The position numbers and the translations under genes were made by a program. A model generated the notes under the pieces. It saw only the letters and a list, made by a program, of their open reading frames with translations, ran no database searches and was not told the origin of the DNA. Of a stretch of DNA of 64,000 bases, positions 1-10,930 are shown piece by piece; position 1 is the stretch's first letter, and every line of letters starts with the position of its first letter. This stretch comes from Jaltomata sinuosa (taxonomy: Eukaryota > Streptophyta > Magnoliopsida > Solanales > Solanaceae). The DNA lies in the NCBI GenBank assembly GCA_003996215.1, contig QJPP01000805.1, positions 248,001 to 312,000 on the forward strand. The letters run 5' to 3'.

Positions 1-412
1 GACAATAAAATAGAGCGACAAGTTCAAAAGCCTTTCAGCTAGACCATGACGACTACATTCCAGAAAGAACAAGCTTCAAAAACTCATGAAATCACACATA
101 TGCCTTCAAACAAGTCCATTCAAAAACCAACCTAATTTCACCATAATAATAAAGAGTAACAGAGACGAGGGGAAGAGAGAATATAAAATGAAAGGTTACC
201 TATTTTCAGGCAGCGAACAAAACACGAGCTTCGTCAAAAGCTTCTACCACCACCGGAAACTCAATCTTCACTCGAAACGGAATAGACTTTCATATGAAAT
301 CTCTAATACTCCTTTTGGTTACGTGAGATTAGAGAAAAGCTTCTCCATAATCCTCAAATTTTTCCCAAAAAAAGAGCTACCTCACATAATGAAAGGGGAG
401 GGTTTATATAGG

Positions 413-422
413 GAAATTCTGG
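413..422 (-). promoter_or_regulatory. TATA-like box in the Ogre 3' LTR
   Basis: Minus strand reads CCTATATAAACC, about 1.17 kb into the LTR. It is conserved at 18621-18630 in the other LTR. Likely the U3/R core promoter; no transcription data. Confidence 0.5.
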
Positions 423-951
423 CGGAATGGGGGGGAAAACAAAGAGGTTTTTCTGGGAATTTGCTTGGGGGAAATTTGAAATCCCTAATGGGATAAGCTT
501 TTACAGCAAAGGAATTGTACGAAGTTGTACACATTTCCTCTGAATTCACGGAGAAATTGCCACATAGGGCTGTTTCTAGCACCTTCGAGGTTGCCAGCTC
601 GTAATCTTGATGGAGAACAGACGGGGTTTTGATAGATTTTGGGGTCGTTTGCCGTTGTTATTGCTCGTTTAGGCGAAATCTTAGATGGCGCTAGGGCTTT
701 GTTTGCTCTCTGCTAATGACAAAGAAGAAGAAGAAGTACAGGTGGGTTTTGATGTTTGTACGAGGCGCGCTGGAAAAGGACTGCGTCCTTTCTTGAAAAT
801 TGGGGGTCGCGTAGAGTGTACGAGGAGAGAAAATATAGCGGTGATATATTGTGAGTGTGTGTATATATGGGTGTAAGTATAGTGTAGATATATATGTGAG
901 TGCGAGTATATCTGTTGAACAAAGGGAATTAGACTCGGGTTTGGAGAGAAT

Positions 952-1026
952 TGGGCCGAATATAGGCGTTTTAGGTAGTGGGCTGGAGAATGGTTGATGT
1001 TGGGCTAGGTGAAATGATTTTGGGCC
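952..1026 (-). promoter_or_regulatory. cluster of four TGGGCC/TGGGCT (site II-like) words in Ogre U3
   Basis: On the plus strand TGGGCY occurs at 952, 979, 1001 and 1021. Known: TGGGCC/T site II elements bind TCP factors in plant promoters. Function here is inference; the cluster lies about 550 bp upstream of the TATA-like box in element orientation. Confidence 0.35.
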
Positions 1027-1068
1027 AAGCGGGTGACTGGAATTGAGAGAAATAAAAGGATTATGGAT

Positions 1069-1098
1069 TTGGCCACATTTATTTGCAAATGTGGCCAA
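1069..1098. repeat. perfect 12-bp inverted repeat in the Ogre LTR
   Basis: TTGGCCACATTT, six-base loop, AAATGTGGCCAA. The arms are identical in the second LTR at 19261-19290, while the loop differs (atttgc versus ttttgc). Could be a hairpin or a dyad protein site. Confidence 0.8.
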
Positions 1099-1593
1099 TT
1101 TGATTTAAGAACTAGCCAAATTTGATTTTAAAACACAGCCATAGTTAGTGAAATTTAGGTCGAGATTGGAATGAAATGAATTGAATCCTTAATTAACAAA
1201 ACAAACTTCTATATTTAACAATTAAGAATAAGTATATTCAACAAACACATAATTACGTTATTAAAATATAATTGACTCATTTAAAATCGAAGAAATACTC
1301 ATATAATTATTTTTCGATTTTAAATTGATTTTTGAGGAAAATGGAGCACATTTTGAACTTTAAACAAGGTTTTTTTATTTAAAATAATTTCAAAACATTT
1401 CTTTAAGTAAAATTTATATACCCCTATATAATCAAATATAGAGTATACATATTTTATCTAAAACTACTAAATTAGCCTCCAATTAATTTTGAAAACTTTA
1501 ATATCTTATAAAAACAATTATTTCAAAATTGTTTAAAATAGTAGAAGCTCGAAATTAATTATGAACGTGGAGGGTAAAAAATGGGTGTCGACA

Positions 1594-1606
1594 ACTGCCC
1601 CTCCGT
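1594..1606 (-). other. polypurine tract of the Ogre-like element
   Basis: Minus strand reads ACGGAGGGGCAGT immediately before the LTR start TGTCGACAC. A purine-rich run abutting the 3' LTR is the expected plus-strand primer site. Confidence 0.75.
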
Positions 1607-2690
1607 TTGGGTAGGGTGGATGCAAGGAACCCTGAGCAAAGGGAATTGACGTTATCAATTTTGTCCGACCACAAACTCATTTCTAGGAGGCGATTGGTTT
1701 TAGCATGAATTTCAGGAATTATGGCCGAACTCTAGTATCGAGTTTCCTACATATCTCAGGTTACATGAGAATTCAGGCCACCTGTAGTTCAAGATGCTTG
1801 ATTTACGCATGACTTTTAAAGAATTCCAAACTATTCTGGTTTTAGAGTACGGAGAGACCGGAAAGCTGGGGAGAAAAAGGATTGAGGAGAGTTTGAAATG
1901 CAGCCGAGTTTTCAACACAGAACCCGCCTACATATCCCAAGACTTTAGGAATTAGACTGCTTGTTGTTTGACTCAATCGATGAAAAAGGTAGTCTTTATG
2001 TCAAGAAAACCCTTGGCTCAAGACGAGTGACAAATCAACTGAGTTATAGAAAAGAGGCTTGTAATCTCTCAACTATGAATATGGAACGCTTCACACACAT
2101 AATAAGATTTTACCTGGACATAATTTCTAAAGCTCGAGGTGTGTCGTCACCCGGATTTGAAAAGAAGGAATATTTCTTCCACTGTGAATTCAGAAGGTAC
2201 ACTGGATACAAAAATTAGACCCAAAGATAGGAAATACCCACATGCCTACTGATAGGGGTGTGGTTTGATGGTGGTGAAAGTCATTCCTCAGCTCGCGTCC
2301 AAAGAGTTTGATATCTCTCTTCGGACTATATCCCAGTTTGCTGCTAAGAAAAAGTTCCACGTTGTGATGCGTCCTTTTTGGCGTAGTCCGCACCTGTGGT
2401 TTTTCTTTGAGAATTTCATCCTTCTTGGATGCTCTCGACAACATCTTAAAATAAAATTGTTAATAGTAATATAATTCCATTTGGAGAGGTATTCTTCTTT
2501 GTCATACCTCATCCTTGGGTTATGTCTGAATCTTAGGTTGTGACATCTTTTGATGTGCTTTGTACCTATTGTTATGGTTCGAGATTTTCATCGTCTCATA
2601 TGTTCTCTATAAAACTTTGAAACAAAATGGTTAGTAGTAAAGTGATTCAACAGAGAAAGATAGCTTTGTGCCTCATTTTTTTGCATTTGT
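1607..2690 (-). other. Ogre 3' untranslated region, distal part
   Basis: No coding signal. It holds two diverged copies (about 1740-1795 and 1920-1960) of a motif with 'cctacatatc' and 'gaattcagg', related to the three copies at 5580-5845, so the same repeat borders both ends of the 3' UTR. Confidence 0.6.
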
Positions 2691-2900
2691 TGCCTTTGAA
2701 GAAGATGTCGTCCTTTCCCTATCTTTGTCTTTAGGAAATAGCAATTTTCATGACCAATAAGCATGATAGCCTTCGTAGCTATCAAATAGGCTTGCCTTTG
2801 TGGCAGTTTTTGAGTATGACAACCTTTGTGGCCATTTGATGTGACACTCCTTGCAATCATTTGCGGCGTTCTCTTGAACGTGATAGCCTTCATTGCTATT
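2690..2900. repeat. degenerate short tandem repeats, Ogre 3' UTR
   Basis: Repeated words such as 'gatagccttcgtagctatc', 'gcctttgtggcag' and 'aacctttgtggcc' recur every 30-45 bp. Too diverged to fix a unit by eye. Confidence 0.5.
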
Positions 2901-2981
2901 GACAGTAGTCTTGCATATGCCTTTAGGGTAAATCTTGCGCATCATCCGTATCGACGCGACTAACAGATATTCCATGAATTG

Positions 2982-3470
2982 TCAGTCTTTGGGTAATCTA
3001 GCACATCTTCTGACTTTGGATAGAGGCGGCTTATAAATATCTTTAACTTGTCAACTTCGAGTAATCTTGTACATCATCCGACTTTGGACAGAGACGACTT
3101 ACAGATGTCCTTCGAATTGCTAGTTTTTGGGTAATCCTGCACTTTTATCCGATCTTGGATATAATGTGACTTACAAATTTCCCTTGAATTGATAGCCTTT
3201 GGGTAGTCCTGCACAATATCAACGTGGATATGTCGTGGCTTATAGATAACCCTTGGACGTTCAATTTTTTGGTAGTATTGCACTTTATCTAACTGCAGAT
3301 ATTGTCGCGACTTACGTATTACCCTTGAACTTTTAATCTTCAGGTGATCTTGCACACTATCTGATTTCAGATATCGCTGCGTCTTACAAATAACTCTTTG
3401 TTTGTCAAGTTTTTGGAAAATCTTGTACACTATCTGATTTCAGACATCGTTGTGGCTTACAGACGACCTT
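2982..3470. repeat. tandem array, ~70-bp unit, about seven copies
   Basis: Each unit has 'ttgggtaatcttgcac', a 'tatc(c/t)gactt' block and 'gcttacagat...cttgaa'. Units start near 2982, 3055, 3126, 3197, 3268, 3338 and 3410. It lies in the 3' UTR of the Ogre-like element. Hypervariable tandem repeats in this position are known in Tat-lineage elements. Confidence 0.8.
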
Positions 3471-3709
3471 TGGCCTTCCAAATTTGGGAAATATGGTTCA
3501 TCATCCGATTTAGATAGCATCTTGTAGACATCCCTAAGACTATATACTTTTGACCTCGATGATAAGCAGTATTTGATTATCAGGGGTGACAATGCCTTTG
3601 CCATACGATCAAATATAGATGTATCTTCTGGCAATTGATGCTCTTGAATGTATAAGCATACTTCAGAGTGAGATTCCATTGGCTCTAATAAGGGTGCATA
3701 AATATCTTC

Positions 3710-3965
3710 GACGTTAGACTCTGCCGTCTTACGTGATATTGGATATGAATATACTGGATGCCAGACTTGGCATAATGATGATAATATCCTTGATGTTAGA
3801 CTCCTCCATTTTACGCGATATCGGATATAAATATGTCGGGCTTGACATAATAATAAGGAAGCAAATACATCCTCAATGTTAGACTCCTCTGTATCACGCG
3901 ATATCGGATATAAATATGCTGGATTCCCCCATCTTACACGATGTTGGATACAAATATGCTCTTGG
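3710..3965. repeat. tandem array, ~75-90-bp unit, about four copies
   Basis: Units share 'ttagactcctc' followed by 'acgcgatatcggatata' and 'aatatgctgg'; starts near 3713, 3804 and 3879, with a last partial copy near 3929. Distinct in sequence from the ~70-bp array just before it. Confidence 0.7.
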
Positions 3966-4077
3966 GTCGATCCCGCGCAGCCAGTGCGACTTAAGGACGC
4001 CTCTGAATGTCATCCTCTTTGAAACCGGCCGGTAGAGGGACATGATATTTGCAGCAAATGTATCTGCGGTATTAATG

Positions 4078-4262
4078 ATGATGATGGTCCTCGCGACATG
4101 ATCCTCTTGACATGGTCCTTTTGACATACAAATATGATATGGTCCTCTTGACATGGTCCTCTCGACATGAAAATATGATATGGTCCTCTTGACATGCAAA
4201 TATGATATAGTCCTCTTGACATGGTCCTATCGACATGCAAATATGATAATGATGTGGATGAT
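4078..4262. repeat. compound minisatellite of 14-bp and 27-bp units
   Basis: A 14-bp unit 'acatggtcctcttg' alternates with a 27-bp unit that inserts 'caaatatgatat' into the same frame of repetition. About eight units in total. Confidence 0.75.
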
Positions 4263-4269
4263 CATGCAA

Positions 4270-5575
4270 TGGTATGTGTAGCAGTTGAAGAAAACATCAC
4301 CTTTGATTTTTATGTTGTCCTGTTGACTCCTTTGTGTATACATGCACTCAAGGAAAACAGTTAGTAGACAAGGCATCCCTTTTACTTGCGACCACAGTCA
4401 AAATTTGAAATTTTTTGAAGATAACATTCGTGAAGCTAATCAAAACAACTTTTGTTTCAAATGTGAATGAAGTGGTCATGCCCATTTCTAGGGACAGCCA
4501 CAAGTACCATTTTCAAACATCTTCTGTTCGTGGTGATTCTTGGCTTGCTGGGGATTGACGGAAAACGTCGCCGATCTCTCATTTGATGTCCTAATTTTGA
4601 AGTTGACCCAAAATGTCCTAATTTGCTTGGGGACTTTATGATGCTATTAATATCTCTTTATCTAGTAGTTCCTGCGAACTACAAGAGAGTTTGTCCATTC
4701 CAGGTGTTTTTTGCCTCTTTCGGCTTTTCCCACCGTTTTGGCTTTTATTGCTGAATTTGGGGCATCTGATCTTGTTGCATTTCTTTGAACGTGTTGGAAA
4801 ATGAGGGGCTTTCACTGACTTCTAACATACTTTTTAGGACAACCTGCATCCACAGAAAAATTGTTAGTTTTTGGTGAAACTGATCTGTGTTGACCTCCTT
4901 CGATCTTCTGCTCCTTACTTTGTCTTTTCTGGGTGATTTCCACTCTCGGGTGCTCGTCTTCCTTGACTCCCCGGGTCACGGTAGACATAAGAAAAAGTCA
5001 ATTTATAAAGGAGTAACACTAATATGTAAATATTTTTTCAAACTAGTTCTTTGGAAAACAAAGATTTTGAAAAAGGATAGCTTGGAAAGGTCTCTACCCA
5101 TCATGTCATGTACTAGCTCAACGAACATCCTTTTACTTCAGGTTTCGACATTTCTGACATACTGTTGGCGGACTTTGAAGATCCTTTTTCGTCCTAGCTT
5201 GGGAGTTCAAAAATGTTTTTTGAGAAATCTGTCACAGCTGGGGATTATTCCACCTTGGACTGGGATTTTGAAGTAGACTATGATCTCTCGGTGTTGGGGA
5301 ATTCTTCGGAGTCTGTTTATGAACTCTTGAAAGAAGTTTTGGTGGAAATTTTGAGGTCCTCCTCAAAATTTCTGCCCCAGTCAAAGGTTTCGCGATGAAT
5401 CCTGTTCCATTGATAAGAGACTTGATACTATGTTGGAATTATGAGATTTTTTCCCGAGATCCATCTCAGTCGTTCTTCTGCATTCTGACTTGCTGGAGAC
5501 GATCTTCACCTTCTGAATTTTTGAGATTCCTATCTCGAAAATTCTGCCCCAGTTTATATTTCCTAGGTAATATGA
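4270..5575 (-). other. Ogre 3' UTR, proximal part
   Basis: About 1.3 kb without a credible reading frame or a clear tandem repeat. Short 'tgccccagt' words recur at about 5375 and 5545. Plus-strand ORFs here are not retroelement genes. Confidence 0.5.
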
Positions 5576-5579
5576 CCGA

Positions 5580-5845
5580 GCCGTTGTGGCGCCTACGTAT
5601 CTGTTGAGGCAGGAATCAGGTTAAACGTAGTTCCCACACTTGAAGTGAGAGAATGTTTGAAATAATTAAAGGGATGACCGAAGCCGACAAAGGCCGCCTA
5701 CGTATCTCATTCTTGAGAATTCAGGACGAACGTAGTTCAAGATAGGAAAGAGAAAGATAGATTTTCATAAGGGGTTGACCAAAGCCAACACATGCCACCT
5801 ACGTATCTCATTCTTGAGAATTCTGGTAAGACGTAGTTCGTACAT
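5580..5845. repeat. three ~100-bp tandem copies downstream of Ogre pol
   Basis: Copies contain 'gaccgaagcc', 'gcctacgtatctcattcttg' and 'aacgtagttc'; copies two and three are closest to each other. Diverged relatives lie at 1740-1960 next to the polypurine tract. Confidence 0.75.
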
Positions 5846-5942
5846 AGAGGATAGGAGAATTTTAAGTTGTTACAAAGCATAAAAGCGACTACAATTAGGA
5901 AATGCAATTACATGGAAAGAAAATGAAAGAAAACCCATCTTT

Positions 5943-8900
5943 AGGCGTAGTATCTTCTCACAACATCTGAGTTGATCAGCTAGGGCCACACTTGGCCATC
6001 CATCTCGTACAGAATCAAGAATCCTCCGGATAACACTTTTTGGACAACATACGGACCTTGCCAATTAGGTGCAAATTTTCCTTTGTATTCCTCCTGGTGG
6101 GGTAAAATAAGCTTAAGGACCAATTGTCCTATGGCAAACATGTGACCTCTTACTCTCTTGTTGAATGCACGAATCATTCATTGTTGGTACAATTGACCAT
6201 GGCATACGGCGCTCATCCTTTTTTCGTTAATCATCATGAGTTGCTCGTGACGGGCAAGGACCCACTCTTCATTACTCAGCCCAGCTTCTTGAATGATTCT
6301 AAGGGATTGTATTTTGACTTCAGCGGGTATCACTGCTTCTGAGCCATACACCAACACATATGGAGTTGCCCCGGTCGAAGTCCTGACGATTATCCGGTAT
6401 ACCAACAAAGCATAGGGCAAGATATCATGCCAAGATCGATGGCTATCAGCCATTTTTCTCAAGATCTTCTTGATATTCTTGTTGGCCACTTCCACAGCTC
6501 CATTTATTTATGGACGGTATGCAATTGAATTCCAGTGAGTGATTTTGAATGGATCACATATTTCTCTCATCAAATGACTATTCAGATTTGCTCCATTGTC
6601 CGTGATGATTGACTCGGGGATTCCGAATCGGCATATCAAATTGTTCTTGACAAAGTCAGCTACAACCTTCTTGGTTATAGATTTGTAAGAACCAGCTTCC
6701 ACCCATTTGGTGAAATAATCAATGGCTACCAAGATGAATCTATGTCCATTTGAGGTAGTTGTTCGATGGGACCAATGATGTCCATGCCCCAGGCTACAAA
6801 AGACCAAGGTGCACTCATAGCATGAAGTTCGCTTGGTGGCACTCGAATCAAATCTCTGTGGATCTAGCACTTGTGACATTTCTGCACGAACTTGCTACAG
6901 TCATTTTCCATGGTCATCCAAAAGTATCCGGCTCGTAAGATTTTCTTGGCTAGGGTGAACCCATTCATATGATGCCCACATACTCTGGCATGTACTTCTT
7001 CTAGCAACCTTATGGCTTCAGCCGAGTCAACATATCTTAAGAATCTGAGATCTGGAGTCCTCCTATACAAGATTTTTCCATTTAGGAAAAATTTGTTGGC
7101 CATTCGGCGGATGGTTTTCTTTTGGTTGGCGGTCACATCCTCGCGATAGGCTACGGCTTCTAGATACCTCTTGATATCATAATACCATGGTTTTCCATAT
7201 GATTCTGCTTCAACTTGAGCACAATGTGCAGATTGATCAATGTAATTCTAATTGGGGTGCTGAATCATGGAAGATATGGTTGCCAAAGCATCATCAAATT
7301 CATTTTGAATTCTCGGCGTATGCTTTAACTCGATCTTTTAGAACCTCTTGCACAAACTTTGTACCAACTTCACATATGACACAATCTTGGGGGTTTTCAC
7401 AGCCCATTCGCCTTGGACTTGGTGAATTAGCAAATCAGAATTACGATAACAAGGAGTTCTCGAATATCCATATTAATAGCTAACTGAATGCCGAGAATAC
7501 AAGCTTTATACTCGGCCATGTTGTTGGTGCACGGGAAGCGAAGTTTGGCTGTCACCAGGTAGTGGACCAGTTTCCAATTCCAAGACTGCTCCGATGCCTG
7601 AACCTTTTATATTTACCGCTCCATTGAAGAATAATCTCCAACCAGGGTATGACTCTGTAATATGTTCGCCTACGAACAAGATCTCTTCATCTGGGAAATA
7701 AGTTCGGAGTGGCTCATACTCTCCATCAACTGGATTTTCCGCTAAGTGATTAGCTAAGGCCTGTCCTTTGATTGCTTTCTGAGTCACATATACAATGTCA
7801 AACTCACTTAGCAACATTTGCCATTTGGCCATATTTCTCGTAGGCATAGCCTTTTGGAATATGTACTTCAGGGGGTCCATTCTGGAAATGAGATACGTTG
7901 TGTAGGACGATAAATAATGTCTCAACTTCTGGGCGACCCAAGTCAAAGCACAAGAATTCTTTTCTAGCAAAGTATAATGAGCCCCGTATGGATTGAACTT
8001 CTTTCTCAAGTAATAAATTGCTTGTTCCTTCTTTACACTTTTATCATGTTGCCCCAGGATACACCCAAAGGCATTTTCTGAGACTGACAGATATAGCAAC
8101 AATGGACTTCCTTCTCTTGGAGGGACCAATACTGGTGGACTGGACAAGTAGTTCTTGATACGATCAAAAGCTTGTTGGCACTCTCTTCTGTCCAACTAGT
8201 TGGTGCATCTTTTTTCAGCAACTTGAAGATAGGTTCACAAATAACCGTTGACTGAGCTATGAACCGGCTAATATAATTCAGCCTTCCCAAGAAACTCATG
8301 ACTTCTTTCTTGGTTTTCGGGGGAGTCAACTCCTGAATTGCCTTGATTTTTGAGGGATCGAGCTCGATGCCCCTTCTACTGACTAAGAAGCCCAAAAACT
8401 TGCTGGCTGGGACCCCAAAAGCACATTTGGCGGGGTACAACTTCAAATTTTATTTTCATAGCCGATCAAAGAACTTCCTTAAATGGGTCAAGTGGTTCGA
8501 ACTCTCTCGATATTTGATAATCATATCATCCACGTACACTTTGATCTCTTTGTGAATCATGTCATGGAATATGGTCATCATGGCTCGCATATAAGTGACA
8601 CCCACATTCTTAAGGCCGAACGGCATCACCCTATAATTATAAACACCCCAAGGTGTGATGAAAGCCATTTTCTCTGCATTTTTTTCGTCCATTAAAATCT
8701 GGTGGTACCCAGCAAAACAATCCAGGAATGACTGTATTTCATGCTTTGTGCAGTTATCGATAAGGATGTGGATATTGGGCAATGGAAAGTCATCCTTAGG
8801 ACTGGCCTTGTTCAGGTCTCGACAGTCAACACAGATTCTGATCTTTCTATCTTTCTTGGGAACTGGGACAATGTTATCCAACCAAGTCGGATACTTTGTG

Positions 8901-9362
8901 ACCTCTACCACCCTGGATTATATCTGTTTGGTAACTTCTTCTTTGATTCTTAAGCTCAGGTCCAGCTTGAACTTTCGAGTTTTCTATTTGATTGGATCAA
9001 ACCCTGGGTTAATAGGCAATTTGTGAGAGACTATGTCTGTGCTCAGTCCCGGCATATCACTGTAGGCCCAAGCAAATATATCGATGTACTCTCGGAGTAA
9101 TTTGATGAGTTCCCTTTTCTGTGCTTCTGTCAGATGGACACTGATTCTGGTTTCTTCGACCTTTTGGCCGTCTCTCAGATAGACCATCTCAGTTTCCTGT
9201 AAGTTGGGCCTTTCTTGATTCTCAAAGTCTTTTAATTCCTCTGTCAATTCTTTGGGAACCATGGTTTCTTCATCATACTCCTCGAACTCATCATCGTCTA
9301 GCATGGTTTGTTTGTTAAGCTCTTGACATGACATGACAGTGGCAGGTTTTAACTTATTATTC
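5943..9362 (-). pseudogene. Ogre pol exon 2: RT, RNase H, second RNase H, integrase (broken)
   Basis: Copies element RNA into DNA and inserts it. Reading down from 9362: an acidic linker (to ~8912), RT with YVDD at about 8521-8545, RNase H at about 8195-7700, a second archaeal-type RNase H at about 7640-7250 (FFNGA...GSGIGAV; later IHQVQGEW), then integrase. The integrase keeps an H-H-C-C finger (7020-6870; C..KC end), the core with WGMDIIGP near 6775 and ITDNGAN near 6595, and a GPY-like module near 6050. Breaks: two stops after RT near 8446; frameshifts in the RNase H/linker and the integrase core; a stop replacing a residue beside the third catalytic position near 6510; a stop near 5980 just before the natural end. 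Two RNase H aspartates appear as Asn (LANHLA, FFNGA), which would disable both domains. The second RNase H is diagnostic of the Tat lineage. Confidence 0.88.
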
Positions 9363-9617
9363 CTGAAACCAAAACAAATAGGGTTAGATAATAACAAGTA
9401 AACATAAACAATTTTGAACAGTAAATATTTTCAAAATAAGGAGGCTTTTATTAAAATTTGGAAATATTTACAAACTATGGCTTCAACCCACATGAATGTA
9501 GGTTCATGCCTTTTGCAAAGCAGTAAAAAATATGAGGAATTTTAAAATGTAAAGGGTGGGTCGCGAAGCCTCATCCGGTTCGTCACTAAGTTTTCATAAA
9601 ATAGAGTCTTTGTCTAC
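9363..9617 (-). other. putative Ogre intron between protease and RT
   Basis: Minus-strand donor GG|GTAGAC at 9617 and acceptor TTTTGGTTTCAG|G ending at 9363. Removing 255 nt joins the protease exon (phase 2, ...LRSGG) to the RT exon (NNKLKPATV...) in frame and skips the stop that otherwise ends the protease ORF at once. Ogre elements are known to carry a spliced intron at this place. The alternative donor GTGGGT at 9621 would not keep the frame. Confidence 0.75.
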
Positions 9618-10930
9618 CCACCCGAGCGGAGAATCAAGAGGGGAGCTGCGGCCCAATTCTGTAGCTTTTCGCCAGGCCTGGTGTCACTGATCATAGATGC
9701 TTTGGGGATTTCATCTGTTATAGCATTGCCCTCCTCAAACAGCTTTCCTATTCCATCCTCTAACCCATTGCTTACAGAACTGATGCGCACCTGGAATGAC
9801 TGATACAAGTGAGAGAGTAGCTTAGGTAGTCCTGATTGCTTCTTCTCTTTGACTATCACCTTGTTCTCTCGAGCCACATACCCTAGTCTATACCTGGTAA
9901 ACTGTCCAGAGATGCATAAGGGTTCAATCATACCATCAGAATTCTTTCCCAACCAAAAACCTGGCTCGTACCCGCTCCTTAGCATCGTAGTTGTAAGTAT
10001 TTTATAGATTGACGGCATGGGAATTTGAGGAGCAAGATCCTTTCCAGTGGAATTGACGATCTCTACTATGTAGTAATTGCTCCCCCTCGAGACCTCTTCA
10101 ATCACCGGTACACAGCCATTAGGGCGGCTTAAGTGAATTCCTTCTCCGTGGATCACCACCTCATGTTCCTCCCAAATGAATTTTACCATCTGGTGCAAAG
10201 TTAATGGTACAACTCCGTCTCCATGGATCCATTGTCTTCCTAGAAGCAAGTTATAACTGGTGGTAATATCCATGACTTGAAATTTTTTATGGAACTCGAC
10301 GGGTCCTATTTGGATGTACAAGCTAACTTCTCCGATAGTGTCCTTTTGACCTCCGTCAAAAGCTCTTACATTGACCCTGCTCTGGCCAATCTTTCCCTGA
10401 TCATACTCCAACTAGGTCAGTATGGACAACGGACAGATGTTCAGCCCCGATCCATCACCGATCAATACCCTATTCACAATCTTCTCTTGATTCTTGATAG
10501 TGACATGCAAGACTTTGTTGTGCATCATGCCTTCAAAAGGCAACTCAACTTCACTAAAGTAAATGTGGTGACCTCCTAAGACTCGACTCACCATGGCAGT
10601 CAGATTCTCTACACTAGTACCTGTCAGTACATAAGCTTCATTCAGGACTCCGAACAATGCCTGTCTATGGTACTGGGAACTCATGAGTAACGCCTAAATA
10701 GAAATTTTGGCGGGGGTTTTCTCCAAATGCTTCACAATGGAGTACTCCTTTGACTGCATTCTTCTCCAGAATTCTTCCACTTCACCTTCAGTGATTGGTC
10801 TCTTCTGTTGATCTTTCTTATAAGTGTCATTCGCCAAATAATCGGGGATATAACATCTTCCCGATCTTGTCATACCATGGGCTGCAGCAGCTTTGAAAAA
10901 TCCTAAATCTTGTGCCTTAGGTTGATGCAA
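9618..10930 (-). pseudogene. Ogre protease region with G-patch-like motif (broken)
   Basis: Aspartic protease that would process Gag-Pol. A conserved leader (VEEFWRRMQSKEYSIVKHLE, 10930-10694) precedes the protease. The active-site loop appears as LIGDGSGLNICPL near 10445-10480; the usual first Asp of the DDGSG-type motif is Gly here. The second half has the flap and a hydrophobic ITTSYNLLLGRQWIH block (about 10250). Toward the end, GYEPGFWLGKNSDGM...RLGY (about 9985-9880) matches a G-patch-type motif, known after the protease in some Tat elements. Stops separate the pieces near 10690 and 10410. The reading frame ends at the intron donor at 9617. Confidence 0.82.

Larger units (their letters stand above)
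1..1593 (-). repeat. 3' LTR of the Ogre-like element (partial)
   Basis: Matches about 18220-19785 along its whole length, with scattered substitutions and one indel of about 30 bp near 790-815 (sequence present here, missing in the right copy near 19000). On the minus strand it starts TGTCGACAC directly after the polypurine tract. The remaining ~2.3 kb of this LTR lie left of the window. Confidence 0.9.

Noticed and set aside
691..1098. 135-codon minus-strand ORF in the Ogre LTR, with a shortened copy at 18937-19290
   Set aside because: The two LTR copies do not keep the frame (indel and stop differences), composition is low complexity, and no family resemblance is visible.
2982..3470. Regular repeats resembling a CRISPR-like array
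   Set aside because: Units are contiguous and diverged with no constant repeat plus unique spacer; the context is a plant retrotransposon 3' UTR.
9616..9621. Alternative intron donor GTGGGT at 9621
   Set aside because: It would leave the RT exon out of frame; the donor at 9617 keeps the frame.
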